A DNA stretch of 55,282 bases from an uncultured Flavobacteriaceae bacterium (GTDB lineage Bacteria > Bacteroidota > Bacteroidia > Flavobacteriales > Flavobacteriaceae). The position numbers and the translations under genes are program-made. Under the pieces are notes generated by a model. That model did no database searches and was not told where the DNA came from. It worked only from the letters and a program-made list of their open reading frames with translations. Where the stretch lies: NCBI GenBank assembly GCA_937929935.1, contig CALFUL010000025.1, positions 1-55,282 on the forward strand, written 5' to 3'. Below are positions 33,275 through 42,540 of the stretch, in pieces; the stretch's first letter is position 1, and each line of letters begins with the position of its first letter.

Positions 33275-34756
33275 TTAAATCATTGCATTCATTAATTTTT
33301 TGATGTTTTTCTCAGCATAAATTAGGCGTACAAATTCTGTATATTTTTTAACAAATCTTGTATTCTCATTTAAAGAACCAAAAATTGAACGTTGACTGAT
33401 AAAAACAAGCGGATTTTCTTGGGTAGCCTTTGCTGCTTTGTGTAAATTATCTTTTTCAATATCTATAATTTCTAAAGGTTCATTTTGCTCATTGAAGCCT
33501 TTGTCACTGTAATAACACCAAGCGGCTAAAATAAAAGTGCCAAAGTCAATACTACCCCCTGTTTTTAAATTTGCTTCAATGGTGGGAATTAAAAATTTAG
33601 GAAGTTTCGCCGAACTTTCTGAGCAAATTCTACTCACACTATCTTTAATATTAGGGTTGGCAAACCGTTCTTCAATGCTGCTTTTATACTGTTCTAAATC
33701 GATGCCTTCAACAGGGTCTAAAATAGGCGTAGCCTCTTGACTCATAAACCGACTCATAAAATTCGAAAAAACGGAATCATTCATGCATTCATTTATGGTT
33801 TTATGGCCGTGAATTGCGCCTGTAATTCCTAAGACTGAATGTCCGGCATTTAAAAGACTGATTTTCATTTTTTCATAGGGTAAAACATCAGGAACAAATT
33901 GCACCCCTACTTTTTCAAGCTGCGGTCTACCATTACAAAAATTATCTTCTACTACCCATTGAATAAATGGCTCACAGATAACAGGCCATTCATCATTTAA
34001 TTGTAATTCAGTTTGTAAATATGCTTTGTCTGATTCATGGGTAACAGGGGTTATTCTATCAACCATTGTATTCGGAAAACTAACTTCTTTTTCGATCCAG
34101 TTGGCAAGTTCTGAATCTTGTTTTTGAGCAAAAGCTAAAAACATTTGACGTGCAACATTGCCATTATGAGGTATGTTGTCACATGATAAAATGCTGAATG
34201 GATTGCTACCCACAGTTTTGCGTAAACGTAGTGCCTGGGTTACATAACCAAATACAGTTTTTGGTTTCTCTGGATGGATTAAGTCATGTTGAATAGCCTC
34301 ATTATCAAAAATGAAATTGCCGGTTTCACTATCAAAATTATACCCACCTTCAGTAATGGTTAAGGAAACAATTTTTGTATGGATGTCCACCATTTTTTTT
34401 AGGGCCAAATCAGGAGTATCAACGGCTAATATCATTTCTTTGATGGATCCAATCACTTCATTTTCTATGGTGCCATTAGGATGTTGAATAGATAGGGTAT
34501 ACAAACCATCTTGCTTTTTTAAGGCATCATACATTTTGCGATCGGCTTCTCGTAGTCCCAATCCGCAAATACCCCAATTGTATGCATTGAATTTTTCTAA
34601 AAGTTGATGTATGTAATACGCTTGATGTGCTCTATGAAAACCTCCAACTCCTATATGAACAATACCTGTTTTAATTTTGGTTCTATCATATTTTGGAACA
34701 GCAATTTTATTCTCGAGTTGGGTTATGTTTTGTTGATTTAATTGAAGTATTGCCAT
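33275..34756 (-). CDS. Mannitol dehydrogenase family protein
   Basis: A 493-residue polyol/hexuronate dehydrogenase of the long-chain mannitol family: IVHIGVGGFHRAHQAYYIHQ (NAD site), SILSCDNIPHNGNVAR, the middle TPVTHESD, and KISLLNAGHSVLGITG with the catalytic Lys and His. It could oxidise mannitol to fructose or reduce fructuronate; the sequence does not decide. The transporter gene starts 4 nt away upstream, so the two are co-transcribed and probably form an uptake-oxidation pair. Confidence 0.88.
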   Translation of the reverse strand: MAILQLNQQNITQLENKIAVPKYDRTKIKTGIVHIGVGGFHRAHQAYYIHQLLEKFNAYNWGICGLGLREADRKMYDALKKQDGLYTLSIQHPNGTIENEVIGSIKEMILAVDTPDLALKKMVDIHTKIVSLTITEGGYNFDSETGNFIFDNEAIQHDLIHPEKPKTVFGYVTQALRLRKTVGSNPFSILSCDNIPHNGNVARQMFLAFAQKQDSELANWIEKEVSFPNTMVDRITPVTHESDKAYLQTELQLNDEWPVICEPFIQWVVEDNFCNGRPQLEKVGVQFVPDVLPYEKMKISLLNAGHSVLGITGAIHGHKTINECMNDSVFSNFMSRFMSQEATPILDPVEGIDLEQYKSSIEERFANPNIKDSVSRICSESSAKLPKFLIPTIEANLKTGGSIDFGTFILAAWCYYSDKGFNEQNEPLEIIDIEKDNLHKAAKATQENPLVFISQRSIFGSLNENTRFVKKYTEFVRLIYAEKNIKKLMNAMI

Positions 34757-34760
34757 TGCC

Positions 34761-36473
34761 TTAAATTTGTTTTTTTCCTCGTTTCATGGCCCAATAAGCA
34801 CTTGAAAAATATACAAGGGTGCATATGAAACCGTACAAATAAAAGAGCTCTCTATTGGCTACATATGTTTTTTCATCAGGACTGCCAAACAGCACTTTTA
34901 TTGCTAATATCAATGTTATCGCCAAAGCACTATAAGCTATAAACTTTAATACTTTAGAAAAAGCAGAAGTATCTTTTACTTCATTGGGTTCTTTTTCAGC
35001 CAAAGCTAGTTGGTATTGCTCAACGTCATTTTGAAATTTCTTTTCTTGAGCTTCAGCTTCTGGAAATTTCTTTTTGGCCCCGTATTTTCCTGCTAATAAA
35101 GTGTAGATGATTATGGTAAATAGCCAAGTAGGAATGAATAAATAATAGAAAGACATGACATCTAACATATTTAAAGAAAAACCAAAAACTAAACCTAGAC
35201 CCCACGAAGCAACAGCAGGTAAACTAAAGGCATAGTTTTGATATTTTGACCAATATCTAGTATATCCTATTCTAGGAAAAATTTGATGTTCTGCGAAGAC
35301 TATTGCACCCACAGGCACCACGAGTAAACCAGCATAGGTCAACAGCGGTAAAAATTTAGTAAATACAAACGGAAAACAGGCTACTACTACCATAATCAAA
35401 CCAACAATTAAGGTTGTTTTCTTTCTTTTGTGATTGCTAAAAACAGCTTGTGCGGCTAGGCCAGCTCTGTAAAGATTGGTAATGGCAGTAGTCCACCCAG
35501 CAACAATAACAATCACAAAACCTGACCATCCTAAGGCATAAAATGCAACATCGCCCGGATCTAATTCAACAATTGCTTTTCCTAGAATCACGGCTGCCCC
35601 AGCACCCATAATTCCGGCAGCTATCCAAGCTATAAAATGACCAAAAAGCATTCCGGTACTGGTAGCAAATCCGTAGGACTTCTTTTTAGCGAATCTTAAA
35701 AGCGCCATATCAATTAATCCAAAATGTGTTATTGAATTTGCCGCCCATCCGAAGCCAATAACTTCAACAATACCAATGCCGGGTTCGCCCTCGCTATTAA
35801 TGCCTGTCCATATTGATTGATCGCCAATGCTCACAAAATCTGCCCAAGAACTAGGAAGTGTTTTTTGAAGCACATCTAAAGACAATTCAGGCATTAAAAC
35901 TAGGGCCCCACTTGTAAACATGACAAAGAGCCACGGGGCACATATACCCGAAAATTCTGAAACGGCTTTAAAACCATAAATCGCTACAAAAACAGCTACT
36001 AGACCAACAATCAACACTATGGCTACAAACCAAAAATTGGTAGGATACCAATCAAGTTGTGCCGGTATGTCAAAAGCAAACCGCACCGCAGATGCCGAAA
36101 CGGTAATCATGGCGGCTGAAATGACTGTAAAAATGATAATATTGGCCCAATTGTACAATTTAGACATTGAATTACCCGCAATTTTATTGAGGTAGGTATA
36201 TAAACTTAGTCTTGTGTCAACTGCAATTGGTGTTGTGATTAGTGCCCAACTTAGTATGGCTAGAATATTACCAATGAGGAGACCTACAACAATATCCATG
36301 GTTTTAGCACCCAAAGCAACAAAGGTTGCTCCGATTACAAATTCTGTAGCGGCAACATGTTCAGCAGCATAAAGTCCGGCGAAATGCGTCCAGTCATGAA
36401 GTTTGTGTTTAGCTATTGGTAGCTGTTCTTCTTGAATATTTTCAAATTGTTGGTGGTTATTAGATTCGCTCAT
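34761..36473 (-). CDS. NCS1-like nucleobase:cation symporter-family transporter
   Basis: A 570-residue membrane protein with about 12 helices of the purine-cytosine permease (NCS1) type, preceded by a soluble N-terminal segment of about 50 residues. A 50-residue charged loop (KKKFPEAEAQEKKFQNDVEQ) precedes the last two helices. Its stop is 4 nt before the mannitol dehydrogenase gene, which argues for a polyol or uronate substrate rather than a nucleobase. The annotation by family is firm; the substrate is inferred. Confidence 0.75.
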   Translation of the reverse strand: MSESNNHQQFENIQEEQLPIAKHKLHDWTHFAGLYAAEHVAATEFVIGATFVALGAKTMDIVVGLLIGNILAILSWALITTPIAVDTRLSLYTYLNKIAGNSMSKLYNWANIIIFTVISAAMITVSASAVRFAFDIPAQLDWYPTNFWFVAIVLIVGLVAVFVAIYGFKAVSEFSGICAPWLFVMFTSGALVLMPELSLDVLQKTLPSSWADFVSIGDQSIWTGINSEGEPGIGIVEVIGFGWAANSITHFGLIDMALLRFAKKKSYGFATSTGMLFGHFIAWIAAGIMGAGAAVILGKAIVELDPGDVAFYALGWSGFVIVIVAGWTTAITNLYRAGLAAQAVFSNHKRKKTTLIVGLIMVVVACFPFVFTKFLPLLTYAGLLVVPVGAIVFAEHQIFPRIGYTRYWSKYQNYAFSLPAVASWGLGLVFGFSLNMLDVMSFYYLFIPTWLFTIIIYTLLAGKYGAKKKFPEAEAQEKKFQNDVEQYQLALAEKEPNEVKDTSAFSKVLKFIAYSALAITLILAIKVLFGSPDEKTYVANRELFYLYGFICTLVYFSSAYWAMKRGKKQI

Positions 36474-36513
36474 CTTGGTTGGTCATATTAAATATTTCTA
36501 AATATCATAAAAA

Positions 36514-36543
36514 AAAGCCACACTATGAAAGTGTGACTTTTTT
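36514..36543 (-). terminator. Terminator after the Spy-like gene
   Basis: AGTCACACTTTC/GTGTGGCT hairpin on the minus strand with a long T run, between the Spy-like and transporter genes. Confidence 0.75.
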
Positions 36544-36561
36544 AACTAACCAAAACGAGTT

Positions 36562-36999
36562 CTAATTTTTCTTTTTCATTTTTTCTTTTCGGTGATTCAT
36601 TTTAGCCTTGCCTTTTTTACTTCTGTGTTTTTTCATTTTCTCGAATTTGGCAAATTGCTCATCAGATAAAATTTGTTTTACCTTTTGTTTTTGGGCAATT
36701 TGAGCATCGAGGCGCTTATTGGTCATTTCAAAACGTTCATCAGCTGTAGGCTTCTCATTTTCTTTAGCCGCTTTTCTGGCTTCGATCATCGCATTACGCG
36801 TTTTGGCTTTTTCTAAATTCAATGCCATCATTTGCTTTTGTTGCGCATCATTTAAATCTAAAGCTAAAGTCATTTTTTTAGTTTGTAAGGTGGCGATTTG
36901 CTCTGGGGTCATTTTTTTCTTGCCGTCTTCGTAACCTCCTCGTTGAGCTAATGCTGTGACACTAACCATCAAAACGAATACTACTATTATTTTTTTCAT
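36562..36999 (-). CDS. Spy/CpxP-like periplasmic LTxxQ protein
   Basis: A 145-residue exported protein (signal peptide to about 18, TALAQ). It is all-helical, with MTPEQIATLQTKKMTLALDL and LSDEQFAKFEKMKKHR, the paired LTxxQ-like motifs of Spy/CpxP/CnrX proteins, and a Lys-rich C-terminus. Such proteins are periplasmic chaperones or metal sensors. It is a stand-alone gene with its own terminator. Confidence 0.8.
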   Translation of the reverse strand: MKKIIVVFVLMVSVTALAQRGGYEDGKKKMTPEQIATLQTKKMTLALDLNDAQQKQMMALNLEKAKTRNAMIEARKAAKENEKPTADERFEMTNKRLDAQIAQKQKVKQILSDEQFAKFEKMKKHRSKKGKAKMNHRKEKMKKKN

Positions 37000-37294
37000 A
37001 CTATATAATTTTTATACTGCTATGACTTGTATTAGTTACATTGGTTTAAACCGAATTTGATGTTTGTGATTTTTTTAACTTTTATACAAACAAAAAGAGC
37101 GCTGCTCATGCAGCGCCCTTTTCGCTCGATAATCGAGAGTCAAATGCTTCGACGCTTGCGCCGAAATTAAGATTGAATTTCCTTTTAATGCCTCGCGGGC
37201 CTACCTGCCTTTCGGCAGGCTTCTCAAAAGGTTATTCTTTAAGTAGGTATTGGGTAATTGGGGTTTAAGTAGGTATCTTTTGGTTTGGGGAAAC
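37000..37294. other. Intergenic stretch with hairpins, no gene seen
   Basis: This gap holds the upstream region of the Spy-like gene, a strong hairpin (GCGCTGC-TCAT-GCAGCGC, 37099-37116) flanked by A/T runs that could end the transcript of the 52-residue gene to its right, a second hairpin (CCTGCC-TTTC-GGCAGG, about 37204-37219), and TAAGTAGGTAT twice (near 37230 and 37266). No coding frame is convincing. Confidence 0.6.
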
Positions 37295-37453
37295 CTAAGA
37301 CTTCTTTATTGTTTCATCTTGTGAAACATATGCTATAGTATTTTCGGTTAAGCCTAGTTTTGAAGGCACATCATAATTTTTCACAACGTAATACATGCTT
37401 ATTGATAGAACTAAACTCAAAAAATAAACGAAACTTGTTACTTTATTATTCAT
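37295..37453 (-). CDS. Small single-pass membrane protein (52 aa)
   Basis: ATG 37453 opens a 52-codon frame. The N-terminal half is a membrane helix (VTSFVYFLSLVLSISMYYVV) and the remainder is soluble (KNYDVPSKLGLTENTIAY). It lies between hairpin terminators, which supports a small independent gene. No family is recognised. Confidence 0.55.
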   Translation of the reverse strand: MNNKVTSFVYFLSLVLSISMYYVVKNYDVPSKLGLTENTIAYVSQDETIKKS

Positions 37454-37503
37454 GACGATTTGGGTTTTAATTACAAGGCTAAACTAGGTCACATTAAGAC
37501 ATG

Positions 37504-37534
37504 AAAAAGCCCATTGTTGTGAAATGGGCTTTTT
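37504..37534 (-). terminator. Terminator of the metalloprotease gene
   Basis: Perfect 12-bp stem AAAAAGCCCATT/AATGGGCTTTTT with a 7-nt loop, about 100 nt after the metalloprotease stop. Confidence 0.85.
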
Positions 37535-37634
37535 GTGATGTCAAAATGAGCTAGGTAGTTGAATAGCGTTTTCACTCATCGGATGAAGTGAACTCTTCAT
37601 CGAATGGCGTTTAAATTCGCACTTTATCGAGTGC

Positions 37635-40124
37635 TTATTTTGGGTCTAAAACCATATCAATACGTTCAACAATATCTCTTAAATGATACTTACTCATGGT
37701 ATCACTAGTTTTAGCACTAGCGTTTCTTACTTGTCTTTGAATCGTATTTAACTCCGCTCGAGCTAAAGAACGAATATCAGATTGACTTGTATTAATGGCT
37801 GTTGATTTTTGATAGCCACCAAATTCTGGCTTTTTACGTTCACTTTTTGCCGTCATTAAATATGCAAGTCTATCAACGTGTGCTTTTTGCAAGTTTCTAC
37901 GATAGGTGTCTATTTTACGTCCTGAACCTAATTCTGACCAGATACCTCTTCTCATATCGCTCATCATTTCAATGATAGAATATGCTTGAGAGCCATTCAT
38001 GGTTTCATTTTCAATAAGACGTGCTAGTTTACCAAGGCGTAACATATTATTAAGGGTGCGCACTTGCATTGCTCTAATACGCTCAATAGAACCTGAATAT
38101 TCAATTTTTGAAAACAAATCATTATCCATCATCCAAGTTGGCGTTTTGAATAATTCATTTTGAATAAAGTTCATACAGTTCTTTTGATGCTCTTTACTAA
38201 CATGAGTATACACGGCTCCTTCTTGTTCATAGGTCTTATGATGCTCATATACACCACCAATATTGTTTGAAACATGCCCCATGTACCTATTGTATTGCGA
38301 AAGTACTTGACCATAAAGTGTTTCAAGGTCATCGTAGTTCTTTCCGTCTTCAGCTGTCCATTCTACTAATTTGGGCACGATGCGTTTTAAATTAGCGATT
38401 CCGTATTGACTTGCTTTGATGGCATCGTCTCCTAAATCTTCGGTTTGTGAGCTAGGGTCAACAACATCTCCTATTTGTTGATGTCCGAAACGGTAATTTG
38501 GATCTCCGGCATGTTCGAGAATCCATCCATCTAAAACATCCTTTTCATCCTCAGCAGATTTATCTAGAATAGGTTTGTATCCCCATCGAATAGCATGTTT
38601 GTCATAAATACCAATATCTGGCATTAAAGCGACACCCTCATCTCCGGGTTGTGCTACGTAATTAAAACGAGCATAATCCATAATCGAAGGCGCAGTACCA
38701 TATTTTTTAGTAAAACTTGCAGAGCGCAATGAGTCAACAGGGTATGCCACACTACTACCCATATTATGAGGTAGCCCCAAAGTATGACCTACTTCATGCG
38801 ATGAAACAAAACGAATCAAACGCCCCATGACTTCATCTTTAAAAGCAACCCCTTGTGCCTCAGGGTTAATGGCTGCAGTTTGAACAAAATACCAATTACG
38901 TAATAAGGTCATTACATTGTGGTACCAATTAATATCAGATTCTAAAATTTCGCCACTTCTGGGGTCACTAACGTGAGGACCATTGGCATTCGGAATTGGC
39001 GATGCTAAATAACGCACTACAGAGTAACGCACATCTTCAGGTGACCATTCAGGGTCTTCTTCTTTTGAAGGTGGATCTTTTGCGATTATGGCATTTTTAA
39101 AACCTGCAGCCTCAAAAGCGACCTGCCAATCTTCAATACCTTGTTTGATGAATGGCACCCATTGTTCAGGCGTGGCGCGATCCACGTAATAAACAATTTG
39201 CTTTTTAGGTTCAACTAATTCGCCAGCAGCATATTTTTCTTTGTCTTCATCTTTAACCTCAAGGCGCCAACGATCTAAATACCTAATGGTTTTACTTTCT
39301 TGAGCATCTAAACCATAATCAGTTTGCCCGCGTGCAAACCACCCCACGCGACGATCAAAATAACGTCTTTTCATTTGTTCTTCAGGCAGCAAAATCATTG
39401 AATTATTAATTTCAACTGAAATTGATCCTAGTGAGCGGTTTGAAGGTGCCTCTTTTGCAAAATAGGTTTTCACATGACGGGCTTCAACATTTTTTGGGTA
39501 ACTACGAATACTGTCAATAAAACTTCTTTTTTCATCAAGACGACTCACTTTATAGCGTTTTCTAAAGAACTCAGGCATACCTATCGCATTAATGTCTTTT
39601 ACTAAAAAGTCATCAACTTGAATGACGGTAGCTGCAGTTGAATCATTGTTATGAAAGGCTTTGATATCAAAAGATTGTAGAATAGGTTCAAAATTTGAAT
39701 TAAGAACAGCTTCATGCACAGGTAAAGAATCTGCCGCAACAACACCATAAGAGACCACGCGTAGTAATACCTTTTTGTTTTTCTTTTCCCAGCGTAATAC
39801 CTGGGTGTTAATCTTACCACCACCAAAACCAATACCTGATGCCGTTTTGGCTATTCTGCTAACCATGAGCATTTCTTTATTGAATAAAGAATCAGGAATT
39901 TCATAAAAATGATTACCATCAACTACATGCACATCAAACAAACCTTTATCAGTCTTGGCGTCTTTGGTAATAACCTTAGCATAAGGTTTGATGTCTCCTT
40001 TTTTAGGTTTAGCATCGGTTTGCTCGGTGTTCTTTTTTTTCTTTTTGAAAATTTGCGCATTTGCTGATGTTGTGCCCAAGATGAATACAGCGATAAGCGT
40101 TTTTAGGAGTAAAGATTTGACCAT
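37635..40124 (-). CDS. Secreted zinc-dependent metalloprotease (DUF5117/DUF4953 type)
   Basis: An 829-residue exported protease. A signal peptide (about 1-23, ANAQ) and a Lys-rich linker are followed by DUF5118/DUF5117-like beta domains. The catalytic domain follows with SSHEVGHTLGLPHNMGSS (HExxHxxGxxH) and SIMDYARFNYVA, the metzincin Met-turn. A long helical C-terminal domain completes the typical Bacteroidota protein. Substrate unknown. Upstream (40231-40248) lies a perfect 18-bp palindrome that may be an operator. Confidence 0.9.
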   Translation of the reverse strand: MVKSLLLKTLIAVFILGTTSANAQIFKKKKKNTEQTDAKPKKGDIKPYAKVITKDAKTDKGLFDVHVVDGNHFYEIPDSLFNKEMLMVSRIAKTASGIGFGGGKINTQVLRWEKKNKKVLLRVVSYGVVAADSLPVHEAVLNSNFEPILQSFDIKAFHNNDSTAATVIQVDDFLVKDINAIGMPEFFRKRYKVSRLDEKRSFIDSIRSYPKNVEARHVKTYFAKEAPSNRSLGSISVEINNSMILLPEEQMKRRYFDRRVGWFARGQTDYGLDAQESKTIRYLDRWRLEVKDEDKEKYAAGELVEPKKQIVYYVDRATPEQWVPFIKQGIEDWQVAFEAAGFKNAIIAKDPPSKEEDPEWSPEDVRYSVVRYLASPIPNANGPHVSDPRSGEILESDINWYHNVMTLLRNWYFVQTAAINPEAQGVAFKDEVMGRLIRFVSSHEVGHTLGLPHNMGSSVAYPVDSLRSASFTKKYGTAPSIMDYARFNYVAQPGDEGVALMPDIGIYDKHAIRWGYKPILDKSAEDEKDVLDGWILEHAGDPNYRFGHQQIGDVVDPSSQTEDLGDDAIKASQYGIANLKRIVPKLVEWTAEDGKNYDDLETLYGQVLSQYNRYMGHVSNNIGGVYEHHKTYEQEGAVYTHVSKEHQKNCMNFIQNELFKTPTWMMDNDLFSKIEYSGSIERIRAMQVRTLNNMLRLGKLARLIENETMNGSQAYSIIEMMSDMRRGIWSELGSGRKIDTYRRNLQKAHVDRLAYLMTAKSERKKPEFGGYQKSTAINTSQSDIRSLARAELNTIQRQVRNASAKTSDTMSKYHLRDIVERIDMVLDPK

Positions 40125-40462
40125 GGTGGTTATAGTTTAGTTTGAATTTTTCAAAAAAAGGAGCGTAACTCAATTTTTGTTGAAAGAAGCCTAATGAGGT
40201 GGCGTTTTTGGTTTTTATTCCGTTAAAGATTGAAATATCGATATTTCATTTAGAAATGTGAAATATTTTAACCACAATTTTACCTTTCATAAATTACATA
40301 ATGCGCAACTATTGAGATACAATTTTGACACTTTTATAATTTTCGACGGCTATTTTGGCTAACCCCTTAATTTACATGCACATACACTTCATCGATTAGT
40401 TTCATGTTATAACAATATTCATTAGTTGGTGCGTTATAGGGGTGATAAATTAAATGAATCAC
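40125..40462. other. Divergent intergenic region with an 18-bp palindrome
   Basis: No gene is seen in these 338 bases. TGAAATATCGATATTTCA (40231-40248) is a perfect palindrome about 107 nt upstream of the metalloprotease ATG. A second AT-rich near-repeat of its half (GTGAAATATTTT) follows at 40258. Confidence 0.6.
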
Positions 40463-40876
40463 ATGAAAAATAAAATTGCCCTAACTGTATTTATAAGTGT
40501 ATTTGCATTAATTCAAGTTTCGTTTGCAAATGAGTTCAACACTGATAAGGTTGAGTTTGACCTGAATTCAATTATTTATATTGAGGAAGAAGAAAAAATA
40601 GAACTAGGTTTTAATACGGCTGAATATTTGCCAGAAAACTTTAACCCGTATTCAAGTTATTTTAATTTAGACGATGTCATTTTTGTAGAAAAAGAGACTG
40701 TTCTAAGCAAAAGGATGAATCGAAAACTAAAAAGAAAATTACCTAAAGGGTTTGATGCCTATGCAGATCCACAAGGAATTGAGGGAATCAATTATATTAA
40801 TGAAAACGATACAATTGTTTTAGACTTTGATACCCATGATTATTTACCTGAAGGATTTAATGCCTTTCAGAAATAG
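40463..40876 (+). CDS. Exported protein with YLPexFxPY repeats
   Basis: A 137-residue exported protein (signal peptide to about residue 22, SFANEF) with three short repeats: EYLPENFNPYSSYFNLDDVI, RKLPKGFDAYADPQGIEGIN and DYLPEGFNAF, each preceded by an acidic strand (YIEEEEKIELGFNT, YINENDTIVLDFDT). No catalytic motif. ATG 40463 (MKNKIAL) gives a normal signal peptide; the frame also opens at 40454. A strong terminator follows. Function unknown. Confidence 0.75.
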   Translation: MKNKIALTVFISVFALIQVSFANEFNTDKVEFDLNSIIYIEEEEKIELGFNTAEYLPENFNPYSSYFNLDDVIFVEKETVLSKRMNRKLKRKLPKGFDAYADPQGIEGINYINENDTIVLDFDTHDYLPEGFNAFQK

Positions 40877-40905
40877 GAATTATTCTTAATACTGCAACAA
40901 TAGTA

Positions 40906-40940
40906 ACAAAAGACCCTCGCTAAGCGAGGGTCTTTTGTTT
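40906..40940 (+). terminator. Strong intrinsic terminator
   Basis: Perfect 15-bp stem ACAAAAGACCCTCGC / GCGAGGGTCTTTTGT with a TAA loop, then TTTTT. It ends the YLPexFxPY gene. Confidence 0.92.
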
Positions 40941-40947
40941 TTAAAAT

Positions 40948-41200
40948 GGTTCTCGATACGATTTTTCGTTCCTCAAAATCACTCGAACTGACATATTTCT
41001 GAAATTTTTGGTTACCAGATGCACGGTTAAAAACAACTATTTCCTTTTGACACCCTTCTGTCAATTCGAGTGGATTTCACGAATGTAATAAGTGAAATTT
41101 GTATCGAGAATAAGAAGCTTAATTAAATGGCTCTCGATAGCAACCCAAGGTCGCGCAGGCGATTTTGATGACTTCAACTTCGCTCAGTCATCGAATATGT
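40948..41200. repeat. Cluster of flavobacterial TCTCGATAC / TTCGAGT intergenic repeats
   Basis: Three degraded copies in alternating orientation: GGTTCTCGATACGATTTTTC (from about 40949), the opposite-strand form TGTCAATTCGAGTGGATTTC (from about 41059, ending TATCGAGAATA), and GGCTCTCGATAGC (from about 41131). A second word, TTTTGGTT(T)AC(C/A)AGATGC, occurs twice (about 41008 and 41216). The 409-nt gap holds no gene. Confidence 0.6.
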
Positions 41201-41285
41201 GCTTTTAGAATTGTTTTTGGTTTACAAGATGCGCGGCTAAAAGTAATTTATAAGTTGTATTTTTTCAGTACTTAAAACCAAGGTC

Positions 41286-41786
41286 ATGAAGTACACTATC
41301 ATCTCATTATGTCTTTTTCTATGCATATCATGCAAACAAAAGTATGCTATACCCAAAGAAGTGGTTGAGCAAGCCATTAAAGAGGTTGTAGAAGGAGAAA
41401 CACTAGCCTACATGGCCAAAGATTATGAAAAGTGGGCCTCTTATTGGGATCATGGTACTGATGTATTACGCCTTGATGTAAGCAATGAAGGATTCTCACA
41501 AACCCGTGGATGGACAAAAAGTGGCGGCCACCTTGAAACTTTTTTTATAGAACACCCTGAACCCATCACGTCTACCTTTGTAAACTCAAACTACCTTATT
41601 TTTCATGATGTGAATCTAGCTTGGGTTGCCTTTGATCAAACCTGGACTACTAGTGCGGGAGAAAACTCAGTAGCAAAGGCTACTATTACGTTAATCAAGA
41701 ATGAAGATTCGTGGAAAATGAAATCATACACTGCAATTCAATATGAGGCGTCAGCTACTGAGATAAATACGTTGAGTAGAGAATAG
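41286..41786 (+). CDS. NTF2/SnoaL-like lipoprotein
   Basis: A 166-residue lipoprotein (CISCKQ lipobox, Cys near 16). It has a single NTF2-like fold of the SnoaL/DUF4440 kind: a long N-terminal helix (VEQAIKEVVEGETLAYMAKD), YWDHGTDVLRLD, and strands ending VAKATITLIKNEDSWKMKSY. Such domains are small binding pockets or weak enzymes. The N-terminal domain of the beta-lactamase-like protein at 42541 is of the same class. Confidence 0.8.
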   Translation: MKYTIISLCLFLCISCKQKYAIPKEVVEQAIKEVVEGETLAYMAKDYEKWASYWDHGTDVLRLDVSNEGFSQTRGWTKSGGHLETFFIEHPEPITSTFVNSNYLIFHDVNLAWVAFDQTWTTSAGENSVAKATITLIKNEDSWKMKSYTAIQYEASATEINTLSRE

Positions 41787-41875
41787 CTATATTTTATATC
41801 TTATGTGTTTAGCAGAAGTATATTATTTTGTTAAAACATAAAATTGTCAAGCAACATTTAAGAAAACAACTTCGA

Positions 41876-42421
41876 ATGTCGAAACTAAAAATAATAAGAG
41901 AAAAGCATAACCTAACGCAAGAAGAGCTTTCTGATATTTCAGGTGTTTCAATAAGGACTATACAACGAATTGAATCAGGGAATGAACTCAAAGGACATAC
42001 ACTTAAAGCACTCGTAAAAGCTTTAGCTGTAGATAAAAGTGAGTTAATTGAAAATAAGGATCAGGAGCTTGAAATGAACTATGGTTTAATTAAGCTAATT
42101 AATCTCTCATCTTTACCTCTTGTTATTATTCCTCTAGCCAATATTGCTATTCCAATTATTATAATGTTTGCAAAAAAACAATTCAACCCACTAACCAAGC
42201 AAATAGTCTCTAATCAAATTCTTTGGTCGATATTTTCAATAGTTGTCTTCTTTCTTATAGCAATCTTCGTAGATGGTTTATTTTTAGGAAATGAATTAGA
42301 TGTAGCTTTAACGTATATGATTCCTACTATTTTAATAAACATATTTATTATCCTTAGAAATGCTGCTGAAATAGACAAATCACAAAAATTACATTATAAA
42401 CTAAAATTCAGCTTCATATAA
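41876..42421 (+). CDS. XRE-family regulator with DUF4870-like membrane domain
   Basis: A 181-residue protein. An N-terminal XRE helix-turn-helix (LTQEELSDISGVSIRTIQRI) is joined to a membrane domain with three to four helices (LPLVIIPLANIAIPIIIMF, ILWSIFSIVVFFLIAIFVDG, ALTYMIPTILINIFIILR). It is therefore a membrane-anchored transcription regulator. ATG 41876 is preferred because the longer frame begins with TTG. Four 11-bp iterons (42432-42475) lie just downstream, in front of the next gene, and are its possible operator. Confidence 0.8.
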   Translation: MSKLKIIREKHNLTQEELSDISGVSIRTIQRIESGNELKGHTLKALVKALAVDKSELIENKDQELEMNYGLIKLINLSSLPLVIIPLANIAIPIIIMFAKKQFNPLTKQIVSNQILWSIFSIVVFFLIAIFVDGLFLGNELDVALTYMIPTILINIFIILRNAAEIDKSQKLHYKLKFSFI

Positions 42422-42431
42422 TTTTCTTTCT

Positions 42432-42475
42432 ATTGTCAGGTCATTGACAGGTCATTGACAGGTCATTGTCAGGTT
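42432..42475. promoter_or_regulatory. Four 11-bp iterons (ATTGACAGGTC)
   Basis: Units ATTGTCAGGTC, ATTGACAGGTC, ATTGACAGGTC, ATTGTCAGGTT, exactly one helical turn apart, then ATTGGCGG. They lie 66 nt before the beta-lactamase-like start. Face-aligned repeats suggest cooperative protein binding. Confidence 0.65.
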
Positions 42476-42540
42476 ATTGGCGGCTATATTTTAGAATATG
42501 AATCATCAATAAACTCATCTTTGAATAAACAATGATGATC

